From assembly GCA_023395555.1 (NCBI GenBank), contig JAEWYQ010000073.1:62001-126000 (forward strand): a stretch of DNA of 64,000 nucleotides. The letters run 5' to 3'. This DNA comes from Bacillota bacterium. GTDB taxonomy: Bacteria; Bacillota; Clostridia; Lachnospirales; Lachnospiraceae. Of the stretch, positions 17,942 to 26,311 are shown in pieces (the stretch's first letter is position 1; every line of letters starts with the position of its first letter). Below the pieces are notes generated by a model that did no database searches, was not told the origin of the DNA, and was given only the letters and a program-made list of their open reading frames with translations. Both the position numbers and the translations under genes were made by a program.

Positions 17942-17969
17942 TTAAAGATAGAAGCGAATGGAATATAAT
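17942..17969 (+). promoter_or_regulatory. Possible promoter of plsC
   Basis: TTAAAG (17942-17947), 16 bases, then TATAAT (17964-17969). The -10 is perfect but the -35 matches only three of six positions. It lies 65 bases before the plsC ATG. Confidence 0.4.
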
Positions 17970-18034
17970 AATTAAGATAACAGATTACCAAGACTAAGCT
18001 GTTCAAAAATCAACAGGAAGGGAGACTTCATTTC

Positions 18035-18757
18035 ATGCGGATTGTATTCATGGTTCTTCGATGCCTGTTTCGCCTGCCCGGCTGGTTTTTCCGCATCCAC
18101 CAGCTATGCAATATAGAAAAATATGACGCCCCCACCCGCTATGCTTATCTTCATAAGCTGGTTCCCATTGTGAACCGCCGGGGCCGGGTTAAGATTGACT
18201 GTTATGGACTGGAGAATCTTCCGAAGGAAACCGGCTATATCATGTTTCCAAACCACCAGGGACTTTATGATGCCCTGGCCTTCCTGGAAACCCATGAACG
18301 CCCCTTCGTTACGGTGATGAAGAAGGAAGTCCGCAATACCCCTCTGCTGAAGCAGGTGATTCAGCTGCTCCAGGCAGAGGTAATTGACCGTGAGGATATC
18401 CGCCAGTCCATGCAGGTGATTATGAATATGACCCGGCGCGTGAAGGCGGGAGAGAATTTCCTCATCTTTGCAGAAGGAACCCGGTCACGGAACGGCAACC
18501 AGCTTCTGCCTTTCAAGGGCGGAAGCTTTAAGAGCGCGACCAATGCCAGATGCCCTATTGTTCCCGTAGCCCTCATTGATTCCTTCAAGCCCTTTGATAC
18601 CAATTCCATCAAAAAGCTGACGGTCCAGATCCACTACCTTAAGCCTCTTTATTATGAGGATTACAAGGACATGAAATCCACCGAAATAGCAGATACGGTT
18701 GCCGCAACCATACAAAATACCATTAATGAAGTGCTGGCCCGGCAAACGCCGGCCTGA
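18035..18757 (+). CDS. plsC: 1-acyl-sn-glycerol-3-phosphate acyltransferase
   Basis: 240-residue membrane-associated enzyme that adds the second acyl chain to lysophosphatidic acid, giving phosphatidic acid for phospholipid synthesis. The catalytic HX4D motif is His74 to Asp79 (FPNHQGLYDA). The substrate-binding motif FAEGTRSRNG follows at about residues 148-157, and a third block FKGGSFKSA near 168. A hydrophobic N-terminal stretch (IVFMVLRCLFRLPGWFF) can anchor it. AAGGGAG lies upstream of the ATG. It converges on folT with only 10 bases between stops; a hairpin covers its 3' end. Confidence 0.93.
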   Translation: MRIVFMVLRCLFRLPGWFFRIHQLCNIEKYDAPTRYAYLHKLVPIVNRRGRVKIDCYGLENLPKETGYIMFPNHQGLYDALAFLETHERPFVTVMKKEVRNTPLLKQVIQLLQAEVIDREDIRQSMQVIMNMTRRVKAGENFLIFAEGTRSRNGNQLLPFKGGSFKSATNARCPIVPVALIDSFKPFDTNSIKKLTVQIHYLKPLYYEDYKDMKSTEIADTVAATIQNTINEVLARQTPA

Positions 18758-18765
18758 TACACTTC
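18728..18765 (+). terminator. Terminator overlapping the plsC 3' end
   Basis: Long stem built from GAAGTG/CACTTC at the base and GGCCCGGC/GCCGGCC above, with a small AAAC loop. It spans the last codons of plsC and is followed by TCTTATTTG. The T-run is short, so efficiency is uncertain. Confidence 0.55.
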
Positions 18766-18767
18766 TC

Positions 18768-19346
18768 TTATTTGTTTGAAATCTTAGCTCTTTCTCCCAG
18801 GTGAAGCTTATGAATTACGCCGCTTGCTTCCACGCCCTTAATTACCAGATACAGCATGACGGTTTCCAGCGGCAGCAGAAGGAAAGCCTTCAACGCCCGT
18901 ACCGGCAGAAGCGCCATGAACTGATACCCATAGAGAAGAGTCAGCCAGTAGGTATTCATGAAAAGATTCACCACGAACAGATGCACCACATTGGCAGCAA
19001 TAATTCTTCGCATGCTCAAGGGTCTTTTATACAGGAGGATACCGTACAGCAGACCCGTAACCATGGCGCTTAAGGTGAAGCCAAAGAAATAGGGGCCTGT
19101 CGGTCTTACGATAAAGGTCAGGATGTCCGCAGACAATCCATAGATCACTCCCACAACCGGACCGAAGAGATAGAAGACGAAATTATTCGGCAGGAAGTTA
19201 AAGCCTACCTTCAAAAAATCGCCTATGGTGATTACCAGGCTTCCCAACACAATGGACACGGCTCCCAGCATAGCCGTCAGAGTGAGGCATTTTACGCTCC
19301 TCAGCTCCCGAGATGACGCTTTGAATAACTCTGTAAATTTGGCCAT
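18768..19346 (-). CDS. folT: ECF transporter folate-specific S component
   Basis: 192-residue substrate-capture subunit of an energy-coupling-factor vitamin transporter, with five or six hydrophobic helices. The early KCLTLTAMLGAVSIVLGSL and the LKVGFNFLPNNFVFYLFGPV segment (about residues 45-65) are typical of FolT-type proteins. The ECF ATPases and T subunit are not encoded here and are shared components elsewhere. GGAGG lies 9 bases before the ATG. A tetrahydrofolate riboswitch in its leader supports folate (rather than another vitamin) as the substrate. Confidence 0.9.
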   Translation of the reverse strand: MAKFTELFKASSRELRSVKCLTLTAMLGAVSIVLGSLVITIGDFLKVGFNFLPNNFVFYLFGPVVGVIYGLSADILTFIVRPTGPYFFGFTLSAMVTGLLYGILLYKRPLSMRRIIAANVVHLFVVNLFMNTYWLTLLYGYQFMALLPVRALKAFLLLPLETVMLYLVIKGVEASGVIHKLHLGERAKISNK

Positions 19347-19495
19347 AAAAAAATTACCTCCTTTGCAGACCTTTTACTACAAGAAGAGATAACACAACTG
19401 TGCCCATAGGGCACCTGCCTTATGCAATCCAGCCGCGCATCAAATTATATGGCCAGCAAAAGCCTGCCAAAAAGAGCGGCGGATTTTCTCATTGT

Positions 19496-19594
19496 AGCAG
19501 CGGGATGCGAACCATGTACCGCAAGTTTTTACTTTTCGTCCAGATGACAACTCCCTGTTCACCCGGCACTTAACGCACATGATTCTACTCTGCT
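19496..19594 (-). ncRNA. Tetrahydrofolate (THF) riboswitch upstream of folT
   Basis: On the minus strand this leader segment carries the conserved blocks of the THF-I riboswitch in order: GAGTAGA at the 5' side, GCGTTAAGTG, GTGAACAGGGA with TTGTC, ACGAAAAG, GCGG, and TTCGCATCCCGCTGCT closing with the 5' AGCAG. The closing stem is 19590-19594 with 19496-19500. It begins about 20 bases after the predicted transcription start and ends 150 bases before folT. The known aptamer binds reduced folates and lowers expression of folate transport and synthesis genes. No clear terminator with a U-tract separates it from folT, so control may be translational. A GTGCCC/GGGCAC hairpin lies near 19410. Confidence 0.9.
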
Positions 19595-19620
19595 TTAAAT
19601 TTTTTGTATTTCTATGATAA

Positions 19621-19648
19621 ATTATAGCACAGGTTTTTCTTTTTTCAA
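19621..19648 (-). promoter_or_regulatory. Promoter of the THF riboswitch-folT transcript
   Basis: On the minus strand TTGAAA (19643-19648) and TATAAT (19621-19626) are 16 bases apart, directly upstream of the riboswitch and just after the end of the neighbouring ABC ATPase gene. Confidence 0.75.
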
Positions 19649-19698
19649 GGGTAATCTGAATCTTACTGTCAAATTCAAACCTTTCATCGGCTTCCTGT

Positions 19699-20472
19699 TT
19701 AATTGCCGCATTCAATACTTATCTCATTGAATTTATCCAGAATATCGTCAATCAAAATGGCTTTCTTATCCTCTCCTGCCTTGTCCATAACAATCTCACC
19801 CTGATGCATCATGACCAGTCTGCTGCCATACTCCACGGCATACCGGAGGTTATGGGTAACCATGATGGTAGTGAGCTTCTTTTCCCGCACCACCTGATCT
19901 GTCAGCTGCATAATCAGCTCCGCCGTCTTCGGATCCAGGGCCGCCGTATGCTCATCCAATACGAGAAATTCAATGGGGGTCATGGTCGCCATCAAAAGAG
20001 CCATGGCCTGTCTCTGACCGCCGGATAAGGAGCCCACCGGCACATGAAGCTTATCCTCCAGACCAAGATTAAGGGAATGCAGGCTCTCCCGGTAGAAATC
20101 CAGCCTCTCTCGGTTGGTGCCTCTGGTCAGGTTAAAGCTCTTACCCTTATTATCCGCCAGGGACATGTTTTCGAGAATGGTCATGGTGGGGCAGGTGCCC
20201 ATGGCCGGATTCTGATACACCCTTCCGATTCTTCTCTGCCTCTTGAATTCCGGCATATGGGTGATATCCTCATGCCCGATTTTAATCATTCCCTGGTCAA
20301 CGGGAATACTTCCGCAGATAATATTCAGCATGGAGGTCTTGCCGGAGCCGTTGCTGCCTACGACGGATACGAACTCACCGTCCGCCACCTGCAGGTTAAA
20401 GCCGTCGAACAGGCACATCTCATTGACTGTACCGGGATTATAATATTTATTGATATTACGCAGCTCGATCAT
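19699..20472 (-). CDS. ABC transporter ATPase (TrpZ-like, tryptophan uptake)
   Basis: 257-residue ATP-binding subunit. The Walker A motif is VGSNGSGKTS (about residues 38-47), the ABC signature is LSGGQRQAMALLMA (about 148-161), Walker B is FLVLDEHTAALDP (about 170), and the switch His is in TIMVTHNL. It powers the permease encoded just upstream, whose 3' end overlaps its start by 17 bases. GAGGAGGG precedes the ATG. It is the last gene of the three-gene operon controlled by the tryptophan T-box at 22572-22868. Confidence 0.92.
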   Translation of the reverse strand: MIELRNINKYYNPGTVNEMCLFDGFNLQVADGEFVSVVGSNGSGKTSMLNIICGSIPVDQGMIKIGHEDITHMPEFKRQRRIGRVYQNPAMGTCPTMTILENMSLADNKGKSFNLTRGTNRERLDFYRESLHSLNLGLEDKLHVPVGSLSGGQRQAMALLMATMTPIEFLVLDEHTAALDPKTAELIMQLTDQVVREKKLTTIMVTHNLRYAVEYGSRLVMMHQGEIVMDKAGEDKKAILIDDILDKFNEISIECGN

Positions 20473-21361
20473 TTGACTTCACCCTCCTCTTACGCTCATT
20501 GCTTATGACCAGAATTGCCAGGAACAGAACAGCCGTAATCAGCTTCAGATCCGAGGGTTCCATTCCGGCCTCGATAGCCAGGGCCACACAGGCCTTGTAG
20601 ATGACAGAGCCTGCAATGACTGCGGAGGTCGCTCTAACCCTGGGAACATGTTTGAATACATTCGTTCCAATAATCACGCTGGCAAGTCCGATTATGATGG
20701 CTCCCGTACCCGTGGATATCTCGAAGAATCCGCTTTTCTGGGTATAGATGCAGCCCGCCAGAGCCACAAAGGCATTGGCAATGGCAAGACCGATAATTTT
20801 CACACCGCCCTTGTCCTTTGCCAAAGAGGTCACCAGCGTGTCATTATCGCCCACCGCCCTCAGCAGATAGCCCGATTTGGTTCTCAGATACAGATCCAGA
20901 AGAAGCTTCATCACAAGGACGATGATCAGCAGGATAAAAACCATCAGATAGCGCCGGAATCCGGCCGGAACCAATTTCTCGAATAGTGCATTATCAAAAA
21001 TAGTCTCCCGGGTAAAAATCGCAACATTTGCTTTTCCCGCAATTCTAAGATTCAAAGAATAGAGGGCCGTCATCATGATGATGCCCGAAAGCAGATCTCT
21101 CACCTTTAATTTTACATGTATCAAACCCGTCAGCACCCCGGCTGCCGCCCCCGCCAGAAAAGCAAGAAAAAGCGTAGCTATGGGAGGGACTCCCGCAATA
21201 ATCAGAACCGCCGTCACCGCTCCGCCCAGGGGAAAGGTTCCATCCACGGACAGGTCGGGAAAGTCCAGAATCTTATAGGTGATATAAACCCCCAATGCCA
21301 TGATGGCATATACCAGCCCTTCCTCTACTACTCCTAACAATATCGATAAAATATACTCCAT
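20456..21361 (-). CDS. ABC transporter permease (TrpY-like, tryptophan uptake)
   Basis: 301-residue membrane subunit of the branched-chain-permease superfamily with about eight hydrophobic helices (YILSILLGVVEEGLVYAIMA at the start, GAIIIGLASVIIGTNVF near 225). The ATG at 21361 is chosen because GGGGAGG lies 7 bases upstream; an in-frame TTG at 21382 lacks such a site. It belongs to the group of transporters with a COG2984-type binding protein and COG1101-type ATPase, which in Firmicutes are repeatedly found under tryptophan T-box control. It overlaps the ATPase gene downstream. Confidence 0.9.
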   Translation of the reverse strand: MEYILSILLGVVEEGLVYAIMALGVYITYKILDFPDLSVDGTFPLGGAVTAVLIIAGVPPIATLFLAFLAGAAAGVLTGLIHVKLKVRDLLSGIIMMTALYSLNLRIAGKANVAIFTRETIFDNALFEKLVPAGFRRYLMVFILLIIVLVMKLLLDLYLRTKSGYLLRAVGDNDTLVTSLAKDKGGVKIIGLAIANAFVALAGCIYTQKSGFFEISTGTGAIIIGLASVIIGTNVFKHVPRVRATSAVIAGSVIYKACVALAIEAGMEPSDLKLITAVLFLAILVISNERKRRVKSNDRAA

Positions 21362-21436
21362 TGTCCTACCTCCCCGGAACAAACCACAAGCAGCCGAACC
21401 GCTCCCGTGTTAATCTTTCCCATGCTTCAGTTCACA

Positions 21437-22459
21437 TTATTTCGGCTCTGCAATATCAGAAAACATTTCCTTGGCACTGTCCACAAGATCCTCCGGGAGC
21501 GTGATTCCAAGGTTTTCAGCCACCGCCGTATTGCCGTAGAAGGCAGCCTCTGCTATTATCTCAAATTTGATTTCACTTGCTTTCTTTTCTCCCTTTAATA
21601 CCTGGGCAGCCATGGCGCCGGTCTGTTTTCCAAGATCAAAATAGTCCAGTCCCACCGTTGACAGACAGCCGATCTTCACCTGCTCTACCTCACTTCCGAA
21701 CACCGGAATTTTCTTAGCTTCCGCCTTCTTCAGAATCACGGGCAGGGAGCTTACTACCGTATTATCCGTCAGATTATTGATGCAGTCCACCTTTTCCAGC
21801 AGATTGTCTGCCGCCAGAGGAATATCCGCTGTCTGGGCAATGCCGCTCTCTATAATTTCAAAGCCGTAATTTCCCGCAGCTGCCTTATATTCTTCGATTG
21901 CCGATACGGAGTTCACTTCGCTGGTGCTGTACATAATTCCGATGGTCTTGGCTTCCGGGAGGATTGCCCGGATCATTTCCAGCTGCTTCTCAACCGGAAG
22001 CTTATCGCTGGTTCCGGTAGCGTTCCCGGAAGGTGTCCCGTCCTCTTTCGCAAGCTCGGCCAGAATCGGATCCGTAACGGCTGTATAGATTACCGGAATA
22101 TCCGTATTCTTGGCGGCTCCAAAAGCGCTCTGTGCTATGGGTGTCGCAATGGCACAGATTAAATCCACCTTCTTGGATACAAAATTAGTGGCGATCTGTC
22201 CCGCAACACCGGTGTCCGCCTGAGCATTCTCAAGCATTATCTCTAAATTCTCGCCCTCCTTATAGCCTGCCTCGGCAAGCCCTGCCAGAAAGCCCTCCCT
22301 GCAGTTATCCAGAGAACCGTGCACTGCAAACTGTCCGATGCCGATGGTTACCTTTCCATCCCCTTTTGCCGCCGTCCCGCAGCCGGTCATCATACCGGCA
22401 GCCAATGCGGTCACTAATACAAGCGCTGTTAATTTCTTCATAGCAAATCTCTTCATCAT
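21437..22459 (-). CDS. ABC transporter substrate-binding lipoprotein (TrpX-like)
   Basis: 340-residue lipoprotein of the ABC_sub_bind family. The signal peptide has its lipobox at MTGCG (Cys near residue 27). The binding domain begins VTIGIGQFAVHGSLDNCREG and includes GNATGTSDKLPVEKQLEMI and KTIGIMYSTSEVNS, typical of this family. GAGGAGG precedes two adjacent ATG codons at 22459 and 22456; either could be used. As first gene of the operon it lies about 110 bases after the T-box terminator. Ligand is predicted to be tryptophan from the T-box specifier, not from the protein itself. Confidence 0.92.
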   Translation of the reverse strand: MMKRFAMKKLTALVLVTALAAGMMTGCGTAAKGDGKVTIGIGQFAVHGSLDNCREGFLAGLAEAGYKEGENLEIMLENAQADTGVAGQIATNFVSKKVDLICAIATPIAQSAFGAAKNTDIPVIYTAVTDPILAELAKEDGTPSGNATGTSDKLPVEKQLEMIRAILPEAKTIGIMYSTSEVNSVSAIEEYKAAAGNYGFEIIESGIAQTADIPLAADNLLEKVDCINNLTDNTVVSSLPVILKKAEAKKIPVFGSEVEQVKIGCLSTVGLDYFDLGKQTGAMAAQVLKGEKKASEIKFEIIAEAAFYGNTAVAENLGITLPEDLVDSAKEMFSDIAEPK

Positions 22460-22571
22460 CTATTCCTCCTCAAAATATATTTCAGGAACAAAGCATGCTC
22501 CTGCGCTCCGTTCGTTTCCGCCATTCATGGATGGTCAGGTGGTGTCCGTACTATTATGCATCAAAATGCAT

Positions 22572-22868
22572 AAAAAAATCTCAAGTATAATGTTATTATA
22601 CTTGAGACGAATTCACTCCGCGGTACCACTCAAATTGACCTATGACCAAAGCTGAACCGTCAGCCCTGTCATACATCCACTTCCTTTCATATACGAACAA
22701 TATATGCCATACTGATAACGGTCATGGTTCCCGTCAACGCCTACTATTACTTCGGGTTGCCCTCAAAAGCCCATTCAGCTGAAAACTCCATATCGCATCC
22801 CACCAACTGCGACTCTCTGTGATGTCGTACTAAAGCCTACTCTTCTTTCTCAACGGTTTTGCTTATTA
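22572..22868 (-). ncRNA. T-box riboswitch, specifier UGG (tryptophan)
   Basis: On the minus strand the leader has all T-box parts in order. Stem I carries an AGTA motif and GGTGGGATGCGATATGGAG distal loop sequence. The specifier loop reads CTGAA-TGG-GC, with UGG at 22771-22773. The T-box itself is GTGGTACCGCG (22619-22629). A perfect 12-base terminator stem with seven T residues follows (22572-22607). Uncharged tRNA-Trp would pair with UGG and the T-box to form the antiterminator and switch on the downstream transporter. If the specifier register were shifted by one base it would read GGG (glycine); the family context and the GAA preceding the codon favour UGG. Confidence 0.93.
22579..22607 (-). 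terminator. T-box-controlled terminator
   Basis: Perfect 12-base stem (22579-22590 with 22596-22607) around a 5-base loop, followed on the minus strand by seven T residues. It competes with the antiterminator formed by the T-box core directly upstream. Confidence 0.92.
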
Positions 22869-22876
22869 ATGAATAC

Positions 22877-22905
22877 ATGATAATACCTGTTTCATCATTT
22901 GTCAA
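22877..22905 (-). promoter_or_regulatory. Promoter of the T-box-trpXYZ-like operon
   Basis: On the minus strand TTGACA (22900-22905) and TATCAT (22877-22882) are separated by 17 bases. The start is about 10 bases upstream of the first T-box bases. Confidence 0.8.
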
Positions 22906-22918
22906 TATATATTTTTAC

Positions 22919-22951
22919 GGTGTCAGGCACCGGGATCCGGTGCCTGACACC
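22919..22951. repeat. Perfect REP-like palindrome
   Basis: 15-base perfect arms (22919-22933 and 22937-22951) around GAT, built on GGTGTCAGGCACC. It starts 10 bases after the GH30 stop codon. It has no T-run on the minus strand, so it is an atypical terminator for that gene. The 14-base arm CGGTGCCTGACACC recurs inside the transglutaminase gene at 48136-48149, which suggests a dispersed repeat family. Confidence 0.65.
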
Positions 22952-22961
22952 CTGCTTATAC

Positions 22962-25496
22962 CTATCTCGTTATTATAATCTCACTTAAGTTAACTCCATC
23001 GCCCTGTACCGCAATTCTAAGGGTATACTCCCCGGCTTCCAACCTGACGGGAAGCTTTTCAGAAAGCTGATAGGTGTTCCAATCCCCTGTGGAAGGAAGT
23101 GCAGTTGCTGCAATCTCATTTACTGTTTTATCGGGTTTTACAGTCTGAATCCCCACACCCGGCTGCGCCGAGGCTGAGGAATAATTAAGCTGCAGACTGT
23201 AATCCCCTTCCTGTTCTACAGAAATCATATAGTCCAGCACAGAACCATAGGAAGTGTATCCGATGTTACGGTCATTCTCAATGGCATGAGAGTTCTGGCT
23301 GTCATAAAAGTCGATTGCACTGATCTGATTGTGATTTCCTGTAATTGCAGATGCCCGCACCCTTTGAATCGTAATATTGGATATGGTATATCCGCCCCTC
23401 AGAGCTTTAAACCGGAGTGTCTGCAAGCCTCCTTCCAGCATTACGGCATGCCGGATCTTTTGTGCGCCATAGATGGAAGGAATGCTGATATTCATCTTCT
23501 CATCACCGACCTGAGCAGGATTCTCTTTCAACCCCCACTGAACAGCAAGTCCAAGGGCCACCCCGGCGCCATCGCTGCCGCATTTAACGGAATAGGTAAT
23601 CTGATACATGTCAGATTCTTTAACGTCAATTAAATAATCCAAATAGTTTCCTTTTACCAGGTTTGCCGCCAGGGAACCTTCCTTTTCAAAGGCATCCTCT
23701 TCCTTTAATGGAATGCTTTCATTCCCAACTGAAATCTGCATGGAAGTGTCTGCGGCACGGCCGGAGGTATCCTTCTCCGTTTCTTCTTCCCTGCCGCCGT
23801 TGATAACCGGCTCCCCGATCAGTTCCGCACTTTCCTTCCACACATAGGTTGCCACATTACGCGCCGGTATCGTCCCTATTACCTGCTTTCCATTAAACAT
23901 CAATTTAAAATTCTGGCTGCTGCCGGTTTGATTCACTACTACTGCAGCCATGGTTCCGTCCGCTTTGTTGGCATAAACAATATTCGTTACGGTGTCCGGT
24001 GATCCGGGATCCGATTCCACGCGGACATAACCCGGACGGATAAAGCGTCCAAAATTCCCGGTAATATAAAATTCCGGACAGGCCCAGTAATTCGTATCGC
24101 TTCCCGCCTCGCGGACAAACATTGTGGTAGACGGGGTGCCTACCCATTGATGGGGGCTGATATTGCTGTCCAGCATGGTAACCCAGGAATTGTAACTGAC
24201 AGCGCCATTTCTAAAATAGTCGATGATACGGTTTGCACCTTCCGTCCCCCATACGGAGCGCTCTGTCAGGTGCACGGTTGAAGCCGTACCTTCAAAATAT
24301 AATTCCTTTAAAAATTCCATTTCCGACAATGCACCGCTGTAGTCATGGACCGCAACACCGTCCAGGGCCTCTTTGGCTCCTTCCACACGAAAGAACTCTC
24401 CCATAAAGGACATCAGCTCCGACGGATTATGGTCAAAGGTCCACAGCTTGGGAATCGGCGCATTATATTCCTTCAATATCTCACTGCTGTTAAGCGCCTT
24501 TTTTAAAGCAATGGTGAGCTCTGCACTTTGGACGGGAGCCATATGGCAGCTGGGATAATTGATTTCCAGCAAGGGCTCATTTTGCAAGGTAAGGGCGGCA
24601 ATCGGTATCCCCAGCCTGGTATACTCCTCCACATACCTGGTATAATACATAGCCAGCTCATCAATATACTCACTGTTTAATCTGCCGCCTTTTAACAGCA
24701 GCTCATTATCCGGAAAGCCCTTGCTGGCAGGCGTCTCCAGCTTCATCCAGCCCGGCGGGGTCCAGGGCGAGCTAAAGAATCGAATCTCATCCTCCACCTT
24801 ATAATATCTGGCCGCCTCCATTACCATGAGAGCAATCTCTATAATTCCTGCATCAATATCCTTCTGAATGCGGAAGCCCTTTTCCCCTTCGGCAGGGTAC
24901 CAATTGGGCTCCCCCTCCAGGGTTCTTCCGTCATAATAAGTATAGAAGTTCCGGCCTGTGAAATCAGAGGTACCGATGGTTAAGCGGAACAGCGTCATAC
25001 CTGCGCCGCCGATGGGATCTACCAGCTTATAGATAAACTGCTTTCTCTCCTCTTCTTTTAGCTGTAACAGGTTGTAGACGGTAGATTCCTCCAGAGAGGT
25101 ACCTATTCCATAAAAGGGATCATAGGTTTTTGAAGTATCAATCTGTATTTCCGTAATCTTCGTATCATCCTGTTCTGTGATATTAAGATTCTCCGCTTGT
25201 GTCAGCGTATTGCTGAGATGAAAGGGCTTCTTATACCAGCCCTGGTTTTGCGCCTGTTCCGTAGAGGTTAAAAACACCTTTACGCCGCCCTCTTCTATAA
25301 TTTTAGCATCTGAGTGTATGCTCTCCATGTCCTTCTCCTCCGGTGCCGGTGTGGGTGCCGGGGATCCCTCTTCCTTTTTTTCCGCGAAGAACACGTACCG
25401 GCACAGCAAAAATCCTATTACCAATAATAGAAGCGCTCCTGCAGACCACGCGATTCTGCGTTTGGTTGTCCTGTTTTTGGCCGCTCCGTTTTGCAT
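22962..25496 (-). CDS. Membrane-anchored GH30-family glycoside hydrolase with C-terminal carbohydrate-binding-like modules
   Basis: 844-residue extracellular enzyme. An uncleaved signal anchor (residues 15-36) and a Pro/Glu linker lead into a GH30 catalytic barrel (about 105-480). The acid/base is Glu307 in ALTLQNEPLL and the nucleophile is probably Glu412 in VHLTERSVWG. The usual GH30 beta-sandwich follows, ending near 565 (VNQTGSSQNFKLMFNG). Two beta-sandwich segments that look like CBM6/35-type modules come next (about 595-705 and 715-844). GH30 enzymes cleave beta-glucosides, beta-xylans or related glycans. The ATG at 25496 has AAGGTG 5-6 bases upstream; a GTG at 25505 would add three residues. 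No transporter gene is linked. Confidence 0.88.
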   Translation of the reverse strand: MQNGAAKNRTTKRRIAWSAGALLLLVIGFLLCRYVFFAEKKEEGSPAPTPAPEEKDMESIHSDAKIIEEGGVKVFLTSTEQAQNQGWYKKPFHLSNTLTQAENLNITEQDDTKITEIQIDTSKTYDPFYGIGTSLEESTVYNLLQLKEEERKQFIYKLVDPIGGAGMTLFRLTIGTSDFTGRNFYTYYDGRTLEGEPNWYPAEGEKGFRIQKDIDAGIIEIALMVMEAARYYKVEDEIRFFSSPWTPPGWMKLETPASKGFPDNELLLKGGRLNSEYIDELAMYYTRYVEEYTRLGIPIAALTLQNEPLLEINYPSCHMAPVQSAELTIALKKALNSSEILKEYNAPIPKLWTFDHNPSELMSFMGEFFRVEGAKEALDGVAVHDYSGALSEMEFLKELYFEGTASTVHLTERSVWGTEGANRIIDYFRNGAVSYNSWVTMLDSNISPHQWVGTPSTTMFVREAGSDTNYWACPEFYITGNFGRFIRPGYVRVESDPGSPDTVTNIVYANKADGTMAAVVVNQTGSSQNFKLMFNGKQVIGTIPARNVATYVWKESAELIGEPVINGGREEETEKDTSGRAADTSMQISVGNESIPLKEEDAFEKEGSLAANLVKGNYLDYLIDVKESDMYQITYSVKCGSDGAGVALGLAVQWGLKENPAQVGDEKMNISIPSIYGAQKIRHAVMLEGGLQTLRFKALRGGYTISNITIQRVRASAITGNHNQISAIDFYDSQNSHAIENDRNIGYTSYGSVLDYMISVEQEGDYSLQLNYSSASAQPGVGIQTVKPDKTVNEIAATALPSTGDWNTYQLSEKLPVRLEAGEYTLRIAVQGDGVNLSEIIITR

Positions 25497-25637
25497 ACAA
25501 ATCACCTTGCCTTTCTCAACATCTGCAAATTTTAATTTGCCCGGATACTCTCAATCAGCAGCGTAACAGAGCATATACTCTTTTAGTATACCATACGGGA
25601 AGAAAAACCTAAAGCATATTTTCAAACATACAAAAGC

Positions 25638-25682
25638 CCCGACAGCAGGCAAAAGCAATCACTCCGCCTTATGGCCGCCGGG
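25638..25682 (-). terminator. Probable terminator of the cotJ operon
   Basis: 9-base stem with two G-U pairs (25638-25646 with 25674-25682) and a long loop. It is followed on the minus strand by GCTTTTG. It lies 18 bases after the cotJC stop. Confidence 0.55.
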
Positions 25683-25699
25683 ACCTTTGACTTTTCGTA

Positions 25700-26308
25700 T
25701 TATTTTGTGAAATCCGGACGGTATGCAAGGTTTACTGCATAGAAGTTCTTGGAATCCAATTCATCCTGAATCATTCTCAAGGCTTCGCCAAAACGTTGGA
25801 AGTGAACGATTTCCCTCTCTCTGAGGTATTTGATGGGTTCACATACATCATGGTCACATACCAGTCTGAGGATATTATCGTAAGTTGTCCGTGCTTTCTG
25901 TTCGGCTGCCATATCTTCGACCAGATCAGTTATGGGATCTCCCTTGCTCTGGAAGAAGCAGCTGTTAAAAGGTATTCCACCGGCAGATTGTGGCCACAAT
26001 CCAAGGGTGTGATCTACATAATAATTCTGAAAGCCGCCCTCCACGATCTCAGCAGGGGTGAGATCCTTTGTCAGCTGATGAACGATGGCACTTACGATCT
26101 CCATGTGCGCCAGCTCTTCCGTACCGATATCGGTCAGCAGGCCCGCCACTTTTCGGTTGGGCATGGCATAACGCTGGGAGAGATATCGCATGGATGCGGC
26201 CAATTCTCCGTCAGGACCGCCGAATTGACTCATGATAACCTGTGCTAATTTTGGATTTCTCTCTGTAATATTAACAGGAAACTGTAATCTTCTCTCATAT
26301 GTCCACAT
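25700..26308 (-). CDS. cotJC: Spore coat protein CotJC (manganese-catalase-like)
   Basis: 202-residue ferritin-like protein of the manganese catalase family, incorporated in the spore coat. Metal-ligand Glu/His positions of the four-helix bundle are visible (GTEELAHMEIV near residue 65, AAEQKARTTYDNIL near 133, REREIVHFQRFGEAL near 162). It lies 3 bases after the cotJB stop in the conserved cotJABC order, so all three are co-expressed in the mother cell during sporulation. Its catalase activity is inferred from the family, not shown here. Confidence 0.96.
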   Translation of the reverse strand: MWTYERRLQFPVNITERNPKLAQVIMSQFGGPDGELAASMRYLSQRYAMPNRKVAGLLTDIGTEELAHMEIVSAIVHQLTKDLTPAEIVEGGFQNYYVDHTLGLWPQSAGGIPFNSCFFQSKGDPITDLVEDMAAEQKARTTYDNILRLVCDHDVCEPIKYLREREIVHFQRFGEALRMIQDELDSKNFYAVNLAYRPDFTK

Positions 26309-26311
26309 ACA

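Noticed and set aside
19440..19715. 91-codon minus-strand frame overlapping the folT leader
   Set aside because: It lies across the THF riboswitch and its promoter and overlaps the ATPase gene end. The conserved RNA explains the sequence better.
22919..22951. Ordinary intrinsic terminator of the GH30 gene
   Set aside because: The stem is strong, but the minus strand after it reads GTAAAAATATATATT without a T-run, so a REP-like element is the better description.
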